A program made the translations under genes and the position numbers. 55,933 bases of DNA from Acidobacteriota bacterium (lineage in GTDB: Bacteria > Acidobacteriota > Terriglobia > Terriglobales > Acidobacteriaceae): positions 1-55,933 of the forward strand of contig JABCZC010000033.1 of assembly GCA_013289875.1 (NCBI GenBank), read 5' to 3'. Below, in pieces: positions 34,584-43,627 of the stretch (positions are counted from its first letter, which is position 1; each line of letters opens with the position of its first letter). The notes beneath the pieces are model-generated. The model made no database searches and was not told the DNA's origin. It saw nothing but the letters and a program-made list of their open reading frames with translations.

Positions 34584-36470
34584 ATGCCGATTCAGGTGTG
34601 CTTCATGATCATGCCGTTCGGAAAGAAGGCTACCGGAGCGGAACCAGGCAAGGGTCCGGCGGAGATCGATTTCGACACCCTTTGGGATAAGGCGCTGCGT
34701 CCGATGATCCAGGATGAGCTGCACTATGTTCCCATCCGCGCGGACCAGGATGCGGGCTCACTGATTATCAAGGCCATGATCGAGCGGCTGGCGATCTCGG
34801 ACCTGGTCATTGCCGACCTGACAATTCCCAACGCGAACGTGTATTACGAAGTCGGTGTGCGACATGCGGCCCAAAAGGCTGGCTGCGTGTTGATTGCCGC
34901 CGACTGGTCGAAGCCGCTCTTCGATATGGCCCAGATGCGGCGGTTGACCTATCCGTTAGCGGACAGTTCGGTTACTGAAGAAAGTGCGGGCACGATTCGG
35001 AAAGCTCTGATAGAAGGAATTCGACAAGTCATGGATCACATCTCCCCGGTTTTCGAGACACTCCCCGGATATCCCGGCCCCGTGGATCCGGCTCAGCTTG
35101 AATCCTTTCACGATGTGGCGGAAAGACTTGCGATGCTCCAGTCGGAAGTAAGCGTGGCCCGAGGATTGCCGGTGAATGAGGCCGCGACTGAAGTCAAGAG
35201 ACTAGTCGATACCTACGGCGAGGATGCAGGAGCGGTGCCCAGTGTGGCCCTGGACCTGACGCGGCTTTTGCGGGATACGCGGCAATGGGACGCGGCTCTC
35301 GCTTTCATCGACGGTCTTCCTGCGCGGATCAAGGAGATCCCCGTCATGCGGGAACAGCGCGCGCTGATGCTGGGAAAGGCGGGCAGGCCGTTGGAAGCTA
35401 TTGCCGAACTCGAAGCGCTGATTCGCGGCGGCGGCGACAGCTCAGAGCGCAGCGGATTGCTGGGCGGACGGTACAAGGCACTGTATGAGGGCGTGGGCGA
35501 CGCACAGTCGAAGTCCGTTTATCTCAACAAGGCCATCGCCAGCTATGACCGCGGCATGATGCTCGACCTGAACGATTACTACCCCTCGAGCAACCTGCCG
35601 CGCCTGTACCGTGAGAGAAAGCAGAGTGGAGACCAGACCAAAGCAATGATGGCCGCCAACCTGGCGCTGGTGGCCTGTAATCGCTCGCGTAAACGAAATC
35701 CCGACGATCCATGGGCTCTGCCTACCTTGCTCGGAGCGGCCTTTGACGCGGGAGACGTTCCCACCGCAAGACAGCTGCTCGACGAATTCACACAGGCTAC
35801 GGCGGCGCCCTTCCCAATCGACTCGACGATTCCTGACTTGCGGAGGTCTCTGGCATTGTTGACCGACGCCGAAGCGTCTGGCGGGCTGGCCTTAATCCTC
35901 GCCGAATTTCAGCGGTTGCTCGATCCCAATGGGACGGTCACCGCATTGGCTGGGAGACGTGTTGACGCCGAGGGCGCTAAAGATCGCCGCTTCCCACCGG
36001 AAAACGCTCCTGCAGTCGCGCAGCGCATCCGCAACATGCTGGTGGCGACGGCCAGCACCAGTGTGGTGGCATCGGCGGCCTGCGGCGCGGATATCCTTGC
36101 CCTTGACTGCGCGGGAGAACTTTGCCTGAGCCGTCGCGTGATCCTTCCCTTTCCGCGCGCGCGATTTCGGGCCGCCTCGGTCGCCGATCGCGGCGAAGAA
36201 TGGGGTGTGCGTTTCGATGCGATTCTGGACGAGCTGGACAAGGAAGATATTGTCGAGTTGAATCTCGAAGGCAGCGACGACGAAGCGTACGCCGCTACAA
36301 ATGTCAAAATTCTGGACGAGGCCAAAGCAAGGGCGACGGCTGCAAATCAGCGTGCGCTGGCGGCAGTTGTCTGGAATGGATTGTCGAGGGGCACATCCGA
36401 CCTGACCGACGCATTCAGGCGGCTTGCGGTTGAGAAGAAGCTCGAAACAATCACAATTCCGACCTTGTGA
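34584..36470 (+). CDS. TIR/deoxyribosyltransferase-like + TPR-S + SLOG domain protein
   Basis: The protein has 628 residues. Residues 1-150 (VCFMIMPFGKK, DLVIADLTIPNANVYYEVGV with Glu about 88 in the place of the catalytic Glu) form a TIR/nucleoside-deoxyribosyltransferase-like fold. Residues about 190-420 match TPR-S/DUF4071 (EQRALMLGKAGRPLEAI, DLNDYYPSSNLPRLYRER). Residues about 455-628 match SLOG (SAACGADILALDCAGEL, VILPFPRARFRAASV). Burroughs, Aravind and colleagues proposed TPR-S and SLOG as nucleotide-sensing parts of conflict systems. The ATG at 34584 was chosen; the frame opens at 34524. It follows the CHAT gene by 153 bp, with no terminator seen. Confidence 0.8.
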   Translation: MPIQVCFMIMPFGKKATGAEPGKGPAEIDFDTLWDKALRPMIQDELHYVPIRADQDAGSLIIKAMIERLAISDLVIADLTIPNANVYYEVGVRHAAQKAGCVLIAADWSKPLFDMAQMRRLTYPLADSSVTEESAGTIRKALIEGIRQVMDHISPVFETLPGYPGPVDPAQLESFHDVAERLAMLQSEVSVARGLPVNEAATEVKRLVDTYGEDAGAVPSVALDLTRLLRDTRQWDAALAFIDGLPARIKEIPVMREQRALMLGKAGRPLEAIAELEALIRGGGDSSERSGLLGGRYKALYEGVGDAQSKSVYLNKAIASYDRGMMLDLNDYYPSSNLPRLYRERKQSGDQTKAMMAANLALVACNRSRKRNPDDPWALPTLLGAAFDAGDVPTARQLLDEFTQATAAPFPIDSTIPDLRRSLALLTDAEASGGLALILAEFQRLLDPNGTVTALAGRRVDAEGAKDRRFPPENAPAVAQRIRNMLVATASTSVVASAACGADILALDCAGELCLSRRVILPFPRARFRAASVADRGEEWGVRFDAILDELDKEDIVELNLEGSDDEAYAATNVKILDEAKARATAANQRALAAVVWNGLSRGTSDLTDAFRRLAVEKKLETITIPTL

Positions 36471-36502
36471 GTGTTTGTCCTCCAAGACTTCTGTCGCATT
36501 GC

Positions 36503-36709
36503 TTACGACCTGCCGCCGCGCCTGGCCTGCTTGCGAAAAAACATTCCTGCCGCCAGGAACAATGCCGAGATTACAGTCGCCAGCAAGCCGCTGCCGAGTT
36601 CGCGGTGGTGCAGGCTCAAGGCCGCGTCCAGGAACCACGCCGCGGCGCCGACGAACCATATCCAGTAGAGATTTCGACTCATTCCGGTCTCAAACGCATC
36701 CCGCTTCAC
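36503..36709 (-). CDS. Hypothetical small membrane protein
   Basis: No named family is recognised. The 68-residue product has two helices (LYWIWFVGAAAWFLDAAL and LLATVISALFLAAGMFF) and a basic tail RKQARRGGRS, so an inner-membrane hairpin with a cytoplasmic C-terminus is likely. GTG 36709 has AGG 5-6 bases upstream; the ATG at 36682 (MSRNLYW) is the alternative. It is convergent with the sensor gene and 69 bp downstream of the rlmI-like gene. Confidence 0.6.
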   Translation of the reverse strand: MKRDAFETGMSRNLYWIWFVGAAAWFLDAALSLHHRELGSGLLATVISALFLAAGMFFRKQARRGGRS

Positions 36710-36778
36710 GCTCGCCTGCCTAAAGTAATTGTGCTTGACCGTCCTTGTGTTTGGCGAGAATCGCACTTGGAGGACTGC

Positions 36779-38068
36779 TTATTCCACCACACAAATCAGA
36801 CACTTCAAGTATTCCGTCTCAGGAATCGTCAGTATTATGGGATGATCCGCGGACGCGCCGCGACGCTCGATCAGGCGCACTCTTCTCCGTGCATCGCCTG
36901 TAGCCGAAGCCACAACGGCAGTGAAATCCGCCAGCGAAACGTGGTGCGAGCAGGAGCAGGTGACGAGAATGCCGCCCGGACGAAGCATCCGAAGCGCACG
37001 CAGATTCAGCTCCTTGTATCCGCGCAGGGCGCCTTCCACGGCTCGTTTTGATTTGGCGAATGCAGGCGGATCAAGAACGACGGTGTCGTATACAGCCCCA
37101 GAATCGCTCCAGTCTCGCAACAGGTCGAAGGCGTTGGCTTCGACCCAGTCAACCTCGGAGTTCTTCAACACATCGCGATTCGCTGCGAGGTTTCGCTCGG
37201 CGACCTCGAGCGCCGAGCGCGATACGTCGATCCCGGTTACGCGCGGGCAGGACTGCGCGAGATGCAGAGCGAATCCGCCCTGATACGTGCAAATGTCGAG
37301 CGCCTCACCGTGCGCGTATCGCGCTGCGGCTGCGTAGTTCTCTCGCTGGTCGAGGAATGCCCCGGTTTTTTGCCCGGCGCTCGCGTCGTAGTGAAACTTC
37401 AGGCCATTGAACCGAAACAGGGTTTGGGTCAGCGGTTCACCGCGCGCATACAGAGGAGGCCCATCGAGGGGCATGCTCAATTGCTCGAGTTCGCGGATGC
37501 GGGGATCTGGCCGCTCGACGATAGTGGCCGGATCGAGCGCGTCGCGCAGTGTTCTGGTTACGACGATGCGAACTGCTTCATTATCCAAAGCTTTGGTGAG
37601 CAGTTGCAGGATGATCAAGTCCTCGTACTTGTCCACAATCATGCCCGGCAGCGCGTCGGCCTCGCTGAAGACCAGACGGCAGGCGTTGCTGTCGGCGCTG
37701 GATAAAATCTGGTCACGCTGAGCTATCGCAGTGCGTAACCGCGTACCGAGCAGTTCGAGCCATTCCGTCTCGCCGATCAGCTCGGTTGTAACAACTCGCA
37801 GCGCAATCTCCGAAGTGGGACTGTAAAGGGCGGTACCAAGCACAATCCCGCGCTGATCAACCACCGGCAACAAGAGCGGCGCATCCTTTGAAACCTCAAC
37901 TAGATCCGAGCGGTAAACCCAGACATGTCCCGCGCGCAGCCGGTCGGCGGCGCGTCGTGAGATGACTGCGGCCTGACCTTCAAGGGCCGGCGAGTACGGG
38001 GCCGCGGGCGTCGAATTCTCCGCTGGAGGGCCGCCTCGCCGACGTTTCTTCAAATCCTTGCTAGTCAT
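36779..38068 (-). CDS. rlmI: Class I rRNA large-subunit methyltransferase (RlmI family)
   Basis: The protein has 429 residues. An N-terminal PUA domain (ISRRAADRLRAGHVWVYRSDL) is followed by the RlmI central domain and a Rossmann methyltransferase. Motif I is ALDICTYQGGFALHLA, the catalytic region VLDPPAFAKSKRAV and TCSCSHHV. RlmI methylates C1962 of E. coli 23S rRNA to m5C; the exact target here is inferred. The Cys of TCSCSHH fits catalysis. ATG 38068 was chosen; the frame extends to 38134, overlapping the start of the divergent rel gene. Confidence 0.87.
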   Translation of the reverse strand: MTSKDLKKRRRGGPPAENSTPAAPYSPALEGQAAVISRRAADRLRAGHVWVYRSDLVEVSKDAPLLLPVVDQRGIVLGTALYSPTSEIALRVVTTELIGETEWLELLGTRLRTAIAQRDQILSSADSNACRLVFSEADALPGMIVDKYEDLIILQLLTKALDNEAVRIVVTRTLRDALDPATIVERPDPRIRELEQLSMPLDGPPLYARGEPLTQTLFRFNGLKFHYDASAGQKTGAFLDQRENYAAAARYAHGEALDICTYQGGFALHLAQSCPRVTGIDVSRSALEVAERNLAANRDVLKNSEVDWVEANAFDLLRDWSDSGAVYDTVVLDPPAFAKSKRAVEGALRGYKELNLRALRMLRPGGILVTCSCSHHVSLADFTAVVASATGDARRRVRLIERRGASADHPIILTIPETEYLKCLICVVE

Positions 38069-38119
38069 CGGAAGCCACCGCAGCCATCTTCGCATAAGCG
38101 AGAGCGCATATAATGAGAT

Positions 38120-40363
38120 ATGGCAACCACCCAAGCCACCTCGGCGACGGCTGAGGGGAGTTCAGATTTGTTTGCGGACAAATTCCGCAAGCTGCTGGAT
38201 GTGGTGCGTGCCAATCGTCCCGGAGATGACCTCGAGGTCATCCGCAAAGCCTGGGATTTCTGTCTGGAGCACCACAAAGGCCAGAAACGCCTCTCCGGTG
38301 AGCCCTACGTCCTGCATCCGCTTGAAGTCGCGCTGGTGCTCGCGGAGATGAAGCTGGACTCGACCGCCATCGCCGCGGGCCTGCTTCACGATGCGGTCGA
38401 AGATACGCCGGTCACCACCGAGGACATCACGGCGAAGTTCGGCGAGCAGGTCGCGCACATCGTCGAAGGCGTAACCAAGATCGACAAGATTCAATTCGCG
38501 AACCGTGAAGACCGGCAGGCGGAAAATGTCCGCAAGATGCTGCTGGCCATGGTGAGCGACGTGCGCGTCGTGCTCATCAAACTTGCCGACCGGCTGCACA
38601 ATATGCGCACGCTCGAGCATATGCCTCCGGAAAAGCAGCAGAGCATTGCGCGCGAGACGCTCGATATCTACGCGCCGCTTGCTCACCGCCTGGGCATGGG
38701 AAAGGTGCGCGGTGAACTCGAGGATCTCTCCTTCCGCTACGTCGATCCGTTCACTTACGATCAGGTGCATGAGGCAGTTGAATCGCGGCGCAAGGAGGGC
38801 GAGCAGTTCCTCGCTGGAGTGGAAGGTCTGCTCATTGAAAAGCTGCGCGAGAACAACATCAAAGCGCGCGTCGAGTGGCGCATCAAGCGCTTGTTCAGCA
38901 TCAACCAGAAGCTGCAGAAGTCGAAGATCTCGGTCGATCAGGTCTATGACCTGCTGGCGCTGCGCGTCATCGCAGGCAGCGTGCAAGATTGCTATGCCAT
39001 CTTCGGACTCATTCACAGCATCTGGCGGCCTGTGCCCGGACGCATTAAAGACTTTATTGCCATGCCCCGGCCGAATTTGTATCAGTCACTGCACACAACT
39101 GTAATGGGCGAGGGCGGTCACCAATTCGAAGTGCAGATTCGCACCGAGGAAATGCATCGCATCGCCGAAGAGGGCATCGCGGCGCACTGGAAATACAAGG
39201 CCAACGGTTCACCCATCAGCGCGCGCGACGAGCAGCGACTCGCCTGGGTCCGGCAGCTGGTCGAGTGGCAGCGCGAGATGACCGATCCCAACGAGTTCCT
39301 CTCGACGCTGAAGATCGATCTTTATCCGGAAGAGGTTTACACCTTCACGCCGAAGGGCAAAGTCGTTGTGCTGCCCAAAGACGCAAGCCCGCTCGACTTC
39401 GCCTACTCCATTCACACGGAGGTCGGCAACAGCTGCGTGGGCGCGAAGGTGAATGGACGTCTTGTTCCGCTGCGTACAAAGCTGCGCAACGGCGACATCG
39501 TTGAAGTGGTCACGCAGAACGGGCACACCCCGAGCCGGGACTGGCTCAGCTTTGTAAAAAGCGCGCGGGCCCGGAACAAAATCAAGCACTGGCTCAATGA
39601 GCATCAGCGCGAGCGCGCCATTGAAATCGGCCGCAAGCTGCTCGAGCGAGAAGCGCGCAAGTACAAGGTCGGGATCTCGAAATTCGATGAATCCGATTAC
39701 GAGCGCATTGCCGCGGAATACAGCGTCGCCACGCCCAACGACCTGATGGCTGCGATCGGCTTCGGCAAATACTCCGCGCGCCAGGTGCTGAACAGGCTCA
39801 GTCCGGGCATCATCAGTCAGCCCGGTCCCGAGCATGAGGCTTCGACCGATGGCGGCGTTTCTGACACCGTGAAGCGGGTCTCCTTGACGAGCAATGCAGA
39901 CTCGCTCCAGGTCGAAGGACAGGATGAGCTGCTCGTCTATCGCGCCCGATGTTGCAATCCGATTCGCGGCGAAGAAATCATCGGCTACGTCACGCGCGGC
40001 AAGGGCGTAGCTGTCCATGCGCGTAGCTGTCCCAATGTGCAGAACCTGCTGTATGAATCCGACCGTCGCATCGCCGTCGAGTGGGCACGCCCCGCGGATG
40101 AAACGACCGGCCGCCGCCCGACTTACCCGGTGAAGCTGACCATCTTCTGCGACGACCGGCCTGGCATGCTCAAGGAGCTGACCGCCATCATCAGCGACGA
40201 GAACACGAATATCCGCTCCGTCGACTCGCGCCCCGGTCCGAACGCCGACGCCATTGTCGAATTCGTAGTCGAAACCGAAGATGTTCGCCACCTGACCCGC
40301 CTGGTGCAGGGCATGCGCCGCGTGCCTGGTGTGCGTGAAGTGCAGAGATCGCAAAAGCTGTAG
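38120..40363 (+). CDS. rel: Bifunctional (p)ppGpp synthetase/hydrolase (Rel/SpoT)
   Basis: This 747-residue protein has an HD hydrolase domain (GLLHDAVEDTP, LIKLADRLHNMRT), a synthetase domain (AMPRPNLYQSLHTTVMG, FEVQIRTEEMHRIAEEGIAAHWKYK), TGS (VYTFTPKGKVVVLPKDASPL), a helical/zinc-finger part with RCCNPI, and a C-terminal ACT domain. Both the hydrolase HD motif and the synthetase residues are intact, so it should make and degrade the stringent-response alarmone. TATAAT at 38110-38115 ends only 4 bp before the ATG and no ribosome site is visible, which suggests a leaderless transcript. Confidence 0.95.
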   Translation: MATTQATSATAEGSSDLFADKFRKLLDVVRANRPGDDLEVIRKAWDFCLEHHKGQKRLSGEPYVLHPLEVALVLAEMKLDSTAIAAGLLHDAVEDTPVTTEDITAKFGEQVAHIVEGVTKIDKIQFANREDRQAENVRKMLLAMVSDVRVVLIKLADRLHNMRTLEHMPPEKQQSIARETLDIYAPLAHRLGMGKVRGELEDLSFRYVDPFTYDQVHEAVESRRKEGEQFLAGVEGLLIEKLRENNIKARVEWRIKRLFSINQKLQKSKISVDQVYDLLALRVIAGSVQDCYAIFGLIHSIWRPVPGRIKDFIAMPRPNLYQSLHTTVMGEGGHQFEVQIRTEEMHRIAEEGIAAHWKYKANGSPISARDEQRLAWVRQLVEWQREMTDPNEFLSTLKIDLYPEEVYTFTPKGKVVVLPKDASPLDFAYSIHTEVGNSCVGAKVNGRLVPLRTKLRNGDIVEVVTQNGHTPSRDWLSFVKSARARNKIKHWLNEHQRERAIEIGRKLLEREARKYKVGISKFDESDYERIAAEYSVATPNDLMAAIGFGKYSARQVLNRLSPGIISQPGPEHEASTDGGVSDTVKRVSLTSNADSLQVEGQDELLVYRARCCNPIRGEEIIGYVTRGKGVAVHARSCPNVQNLLYESDRRIAVEWARPADETTGRRPTYPVKLTIFCDDRPGMLKELTAIISDENTNIRSVDSRPGPNADAIVEFVVETEDVRHLTRLVQGMRRVPGVREVQRSQKL

Positions 40364-40427
40364 CGGCTCTTCACATTGGGAATACTGGAATTTGCCTCCT
40401 CTGTACACTTCCAAGCACAATCTCTGC

Positions 40428-40823
40428 ATGAGCTCGACCAAGACTGCCATCTCGACTCCCAGCGCGCCTGCCGCCATCGGACCCTATTCTCAGGCCGTGC
40501 GCGTGGGCGATTTTCTTTACACTTCAGGGCAGGTTGCGCTGGACCCGGCCAGCGGACAGATCGTTGCCGGCGGGATCGTCGAGCAGACCACGCGCGTCCT
40601 TGACAATCTCAAGGCCGTGCTCGATGCCGCGGGTGTAAACCTGTCTCACGTCGTCAAAACCGTCGTCTTTCTCAAAGACATGAACGATTTTGCCGCCATG
40701 AACGCTATCTACGGCGAATATCTTGCGCCGCCGGGAACGGTACCACCGGCACGATCCACGGTCGAAGTGGCACGACTTCCGAAAGATGCACTGGTGGAGA
40801 TTGAAATGATCGCGCGTGTGTAA
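40428..40823 (+). CDS. ridA: RidA family reactive enamine/imine deaminase
   Basis: This 131-residue protein has the YjgF/RidA pattern: [23 protein letters not shown] near the N-terminus, [20 protein letters not shown], and the signature [24 protein letters not shown] containing the conserved Arg. RidA hydrolyses 2-aminoacrylate and related reactive intermediates from PLP enzymes, as a trimer in the cytoplasm. The ATG at 40428 gives the family length. It lies 65 bp after rel on the same strand. Confidence 0.93.
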   Translation: MSSTKTAISTPSAPAAIGPYSQAVRVGDFLYTSGQVALDPASGQIVAGGIVEQTTRVLDNLKAVLDAAGVNLSHVVKTVVFLKDMNDFAAMNAIYGEYLAPPGTVPPARSTVEVARLPKDALVEIEMIARV

Positions 40824-40872
40824 CGAATCGGATCGCGGAGTCATCTATCTAATGGATTGGGAGAATCAATCG

Positions 40873-41292
40873 ATGACCGAAACCAAAGTAGAAATAGAGA
40901 AGATTGAAAAGACTGACGCGGAGTGGCGGGCGCAGCTGACGCCCGAGCAGTATCACATCACACGTGAGAAGGGTACGGAGCCGGCATTTACCGGCGCGCT
41001 TTATCGCAACCATGACGACGGAATTTACCGCTGCGTTGCCTGCGATGCTGAGCTGTTCAAGTCCGACGAGAAGTTCGAGTCCGGCTCCGGCTGGCCAAGC
41101 TTCTGGGAGCCTGTTAGTCCCGGCGCCATCGAAAAACACGAGGACAACACCTACGGGATGCGCCGCGTGGAAGTGACCTGCGCGCGTTGCGGCGCGCACC
41201 TCGGCCACGTCTTTCCGGACGGTCCCAAGCCGACCGGTCTGCGTTACTGCATCAACTCAGCCGCGTTGAATTTCGAAAAAGCGAAGTCCTGA
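40873..41292 (+). CDS. msrB: Peptide methionine (R)-S-oxide reductase MsrB
   Basis: This 139-residue protein has both zinc CxxC pairs (CVAC and CARC), the motif [12 protein letters not shown], and the catalytic Cys in [11 protein letters not shown]. It repairs methionine-R-sulfoxide in proteins using thioredoxin. GGGAG lies 9 bases before the ATG at 40873; the frame is open from 40816 and an ATG at 40852 is possible. The stop is followed one base later by the start of the peptidase gene. Confidence 0.95.
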   Translation: MTETKVEIEKIEKTDAEWRAQLTPEQYHITREKGTEPAFTGALYRNHDDGIYRCVACDAELFKSDEKFESGSGWPSFWEPVSPGAIEKHEDNTYGMRRVEVTCARCGAHLGHVFPDGPKPTGLRYCINSAALNFEKAKS

Positions 41293-41293
41293 A

Positions 41294-42310
41294 ATGGCAA
41301 TCCGAAGCCGCTGGATGGAGAGGTTCATTCGCGGCTTCGTCGTTTGTTTCTCATTGACATTTTTCTGCGCGCCTCGAAACGGGGCTGCCATGGCGTTCCC
41401 GCCGCCCTGGTCGGGTCCCGTTGCCAGCTCCCGGACCCTCCAGATTGGCGGGTCTTCCATCCAGGTTGACTTCGGCCCGGGCTCGACCGATCTCCCTCCA
41501 GATCGAATTGTGCAATGGGTTGAGAATGCCGCCAAATCGGTCACCGTCTACTACGGCAAATTTCCTGTTCCAAGAGACCGCATCCTGGTGGAGTTTGCCG
41601 CCGGCGGCAGCGGAGTGGGGCACGGCACAACTTGGGGCGGCGTAAGCGGATTTCCCGCCTTCACGCGGGTGCGGGTGGGCCAGCACACCACCCAGCAGGA
41701 ACTCGACGACGACTGGATGATGACGCACGAGCTGATTCACACCGCGTTCCCAAGCATGGACGACGAGCAACATTGGATTGAAGAGGGGCTGTCCGTCTAT
41801 GTAGAGCCCATCGCACGTGCTCAAAATGGTTTGTTAAGTCCCGAGAAGATATGGAGCGACATGGCGCGCGATATGCCGCAGGGCAATCCGGGAGCTTCCG
41901 ACCGCGGTCTCGACCAGACGCACACCTGGGGCCGAACCTACTGGGGCGGCGCGCAGTTCTGCCTACTCGCCGATGTCATGATTCGAAAGGAGACGCACAA
42001 CCAGAAGGGGCTTCAGGAGGCGCTGCGCGCAATCGTTGCTGCAGGGGGAACCATCGATCACGACTGGCCCATCACAAAAGCGTTCGCCGTGGGCGATCAG
42101 GCGACGGGCACACATGTGCTGACACAACTATACGAGCAGATGCGAAATACGCCGAAGCCCGTCGATCTCAATACGTTGTGGAAGGACTTGGGTGTCGAGC
42201 AAATGCCGGATGGAGTCCGCCTCAATAACAATGCACCGTTTGCGAACATCCGCAAAGCGATTACTCTTCCGCCGCGGCAAGTCGAAGACCAGAAAAAGCC
42301 CGGGATCTGA
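41294..42310 (+). CDS. Secreted zinc metallopeptidase-like protein (gluzincin, HExxH)
   Basis: This 338-residue protein has a signal peptide (FVVCFSLTFFCAPRNGAAMA). The zinc motif is MMTHELIHTAF (residues about 146-156), and the third ligand candidate is in WIEEGLSVYVE about 20 residues later. This matches peptidase MA-like/DUF families of gluzincins. The substrate is unknown; the site looks complete, so activity is likely. It starts one base after msrB, so the two are probably co-transcribed. It ends inside the bidirectional terminator with rpmB. Confidence 0.8.
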   Translation: MAIRSRWMERFIRGFVVCFSLTFFCAPRNGAAMAFPPPWSGPVASSRTLQIGGSSIQVDFGPGSTDLPPDRIVQWVENAAKSVTVYYGKFPVPRDRILVEFAAGGSGVGHGTTWGGVSGFPAFTRVRVGQHTTQQELDDDWMMTHELIHTAFPSMDDEQHWIEEGLSVYVEPIARAQNGLLSPEKIWSDMARDMPQGNPGASDRGLDQTHTWGRTYWGGAQFCLLADVMIRKETHNQKGLQEALRAIVAAGGTIDHDWPITKAFAVGDQATGTHVLTQLYEQMRNTPKPVDLNTLWKDLGVEQMPDGVRLNNNAPFANIRKAITLPPRQVEDQKKPGI

Positions 42311-42325
42311 AAACCCGGGCTTTGC
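42293..42325. terminator. Bidirectional intrinsic terminator
   Basis: AAAGCCCGGG and CCCGGGCTTT (42295-42304 and 42314-42323) form a perfect 10 bp stem with a 9-base loop. An A-run stands on the left and T-run on the right. It lies between the peptidase gene (plus), whose stop is in the loop, and rpmB (minus), and can serve both. Confidence 0.85.
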
Positions 42326-42338
42326 TGAAGAACTGGAA

Positions 42339-42527
42339 CTAAGCCTTGGCGACTTTGCCGCTCTTGATGCAGCTGGTGCAGACGCGCATTCTCCTGGCGC
42401 CGCCTTCTACCTTGGCTTTCACGGGGCGAAGATTGACGCTCCAGCGCCGGCGAGTAACGTTGTGCGCATGCGAGATGTTGTTTCCGAACTGCGGGCCTTT
42501 GCCGCAGATTTGACAGACCTGAGCCAT
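42339..42527 (-). CDS. rpmB: 50S ribosomal protein L28
   Basis: This 62-residue protein contains the L28 core: [47 protein letters not shown]. Two CxxC pairs show it is the zinc-binding form. It is part of the large ribosomal subunit. It has its own leader, diverging from rplU-rpmA. Confidence 0.97.
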   Translation of the reverse strand: MAQVCQICGKGPQFGNNISHAHNVTRRRWSVNLRPVKAKVEGGARRMRVCTSCIKSGKVAKA

Positions 42528-42936
42528 GGTAAAACTCCAAATCCTGAAATGTTCGTGCAGCCCAGGCCCGTCGAATTTCTCCCCGAACGAAACACCGTTC
42601 TGCCGGAGAGAAGCGGGCGGATAGACAGATGAAAATCCACCTTGGCGCCGAAACTCCAGTATAGCCCATATGGCGGCCTTACATCCACTAAATGCCGCTT
42701 TTGGGGTGCGAATCCATTGACCTCAACCCCCTGTCGCCGGTACACTTATCTAGTTTGGCGATTCTGCCCGTCGCTCTGTCGTGTGCCCGTTTTCGCTATC
42801 TGGTAAGCCTTGTTAAGCGAAGATGGCCGGCTCATTTCTGAATGGATTGAGTTTGAGCGCACAGCATAAGAGCGAGGATGTATCCGCCCAGCTTTGATTC
42901 AGATTCGCGTTCGCCATAGTGAACGCCGGAGGAAGT
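42528..42936. other. Divergent promoter region between rpmB and rplU
   Basis: There is no gene in these 409 bp. On the minus strand, TATACT at 42658-42663 is a plausible rpmB -10 box with a weak -35. On the plus strand there is a good sigma70-like promoter at 42717-42746. The long untranslated leaders (about 130 bp for rpmB, about 185 bp for rplU) could carry ribosomal-protein autoregulation; I see no clear mimic structure. Confidence 0.5.
42717..42746 (+). promoter_or_regulatory. Sigma70-type promoter of rplU-rpmA
   Basis: TTGACC (42717-42722), an 18-base spacer and TACACT (42741-42746) form a good housekeeping promoter. It would give a transcript starting near 42753, about 185 bp before rplU. 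Confidence 0.6.
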
Positions 42937-43278
42937 ATGTACGCCGTCATTCGTACCGGTGGAAAGCAATATCGCGTCGCCCCAGGCGACGTTGTCAAGA
43001 TTGAGAAAGCGGCCGCCGGGGACAAGGGCGCCATCGAGTTCAGCGAGGTTCTGGCCGTTTCCCGCGATGCCGGCAGCGAAAACAAGTCGCTGGCCAAGCC
43101 ATCTTCGGCAAAGGTCGTGGGCACGGTTTTAGGCGACGGTCGCGGCGACAAGATTCTCGTCTTCCACTACAAGCGGAAGAAGCAGTACAAGAAGCTGCAG
43201 GGCCATCGCCAGGATTACACCCAGGTCCGGATCGATTCGATCGAAGTGGACGGAAACACCTACAAAGCAGCGAAGTAA
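42937..43278 (+). CDS. rplU: 50S ribosomal protein L21
   Basis: This 113-residue protein has the standard L21 start MYAVIRTGGKQYRVAPGDVV and the C-terminal KILVFHYKRKKQYKKLQGHR signature. The ATG at 42937 follows GGAGG by 4 bases; an in-frame upstream start at 42919 is not needed. It is the first gene of the rplU-rpmA operon. Confidence 0.97.
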   Translation: MYAVIRTGGKQYRVAPGDVVKIEKAAAGDKGAIEFSEVLAVSRDAGSENKSLAKPSSAKVVGTVLGDGRGDKILVFHYKRKKQYKKLQGHRQDYTQVRIDSIEVDGNTYKAAK

Positions 43279-43329
43279 CGCGCACTCATTACGGCTGGCC
43301 TCTGTGGCCACCCACGAAGGATTGAAGAA

Positions 43330-43605
43330 ATGGCACATAAAAAAGGTCTTGGAAGTTCGAAGAATGGTCGCGACTCAAATGCACAGCGGCTTGGCGTGAA
43401 GGCTTTCGGCGGCCAGCTAGTCACCGGCGGCTCGATCATCGTGCGGCAGCGTGGAACACCGCTCAAACCTGGCCTGAACGTAGGCCGAGGCAGCGATGAC
43501 ACGCTCTTCGCAAAGATCGATGGCCGCGTCAAGTTCGTTGACCGCGGGCGCTCTGGCCGCTTTGTCGCAGTTGAGCCAGTCTCGGCATCAGCTGTCGCCG
43601 AGTAA
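43330..43605 (+). CDS. rpmA: 50S ribosomal protein L27
   Basis: This 91-residue protein begins [20 protein letters not shown] and contains [20 protein letters not shown], the L27 signature. The N-terminal tail reaches the peptidyl-transferase centre. There is no N-terminal extension of the Firmicutes cleaved type. It follows rplU by 51 bp. In many bacteria obgE comes next; here a decayed VOC gene follows instead. Confidence 0.97.
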   Translation: MAHKKGLGSSKNGRDSNAQRLGVKAFGGQLVTGGSIIVRQRGTPLKPGLNVGRGSDDTLFAKIDGRVKFVDRGRSGRFVAVEPVSASAVAE

Positions 43606-43627
43606 GAAAGAATCTCTAGGCCGGATC

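Noticed and set aside
39209..40477. 422-residue minus-strand frame
   Set aside because: It is the antisense shadow of rel, whose domains are all intact on the plus strand.
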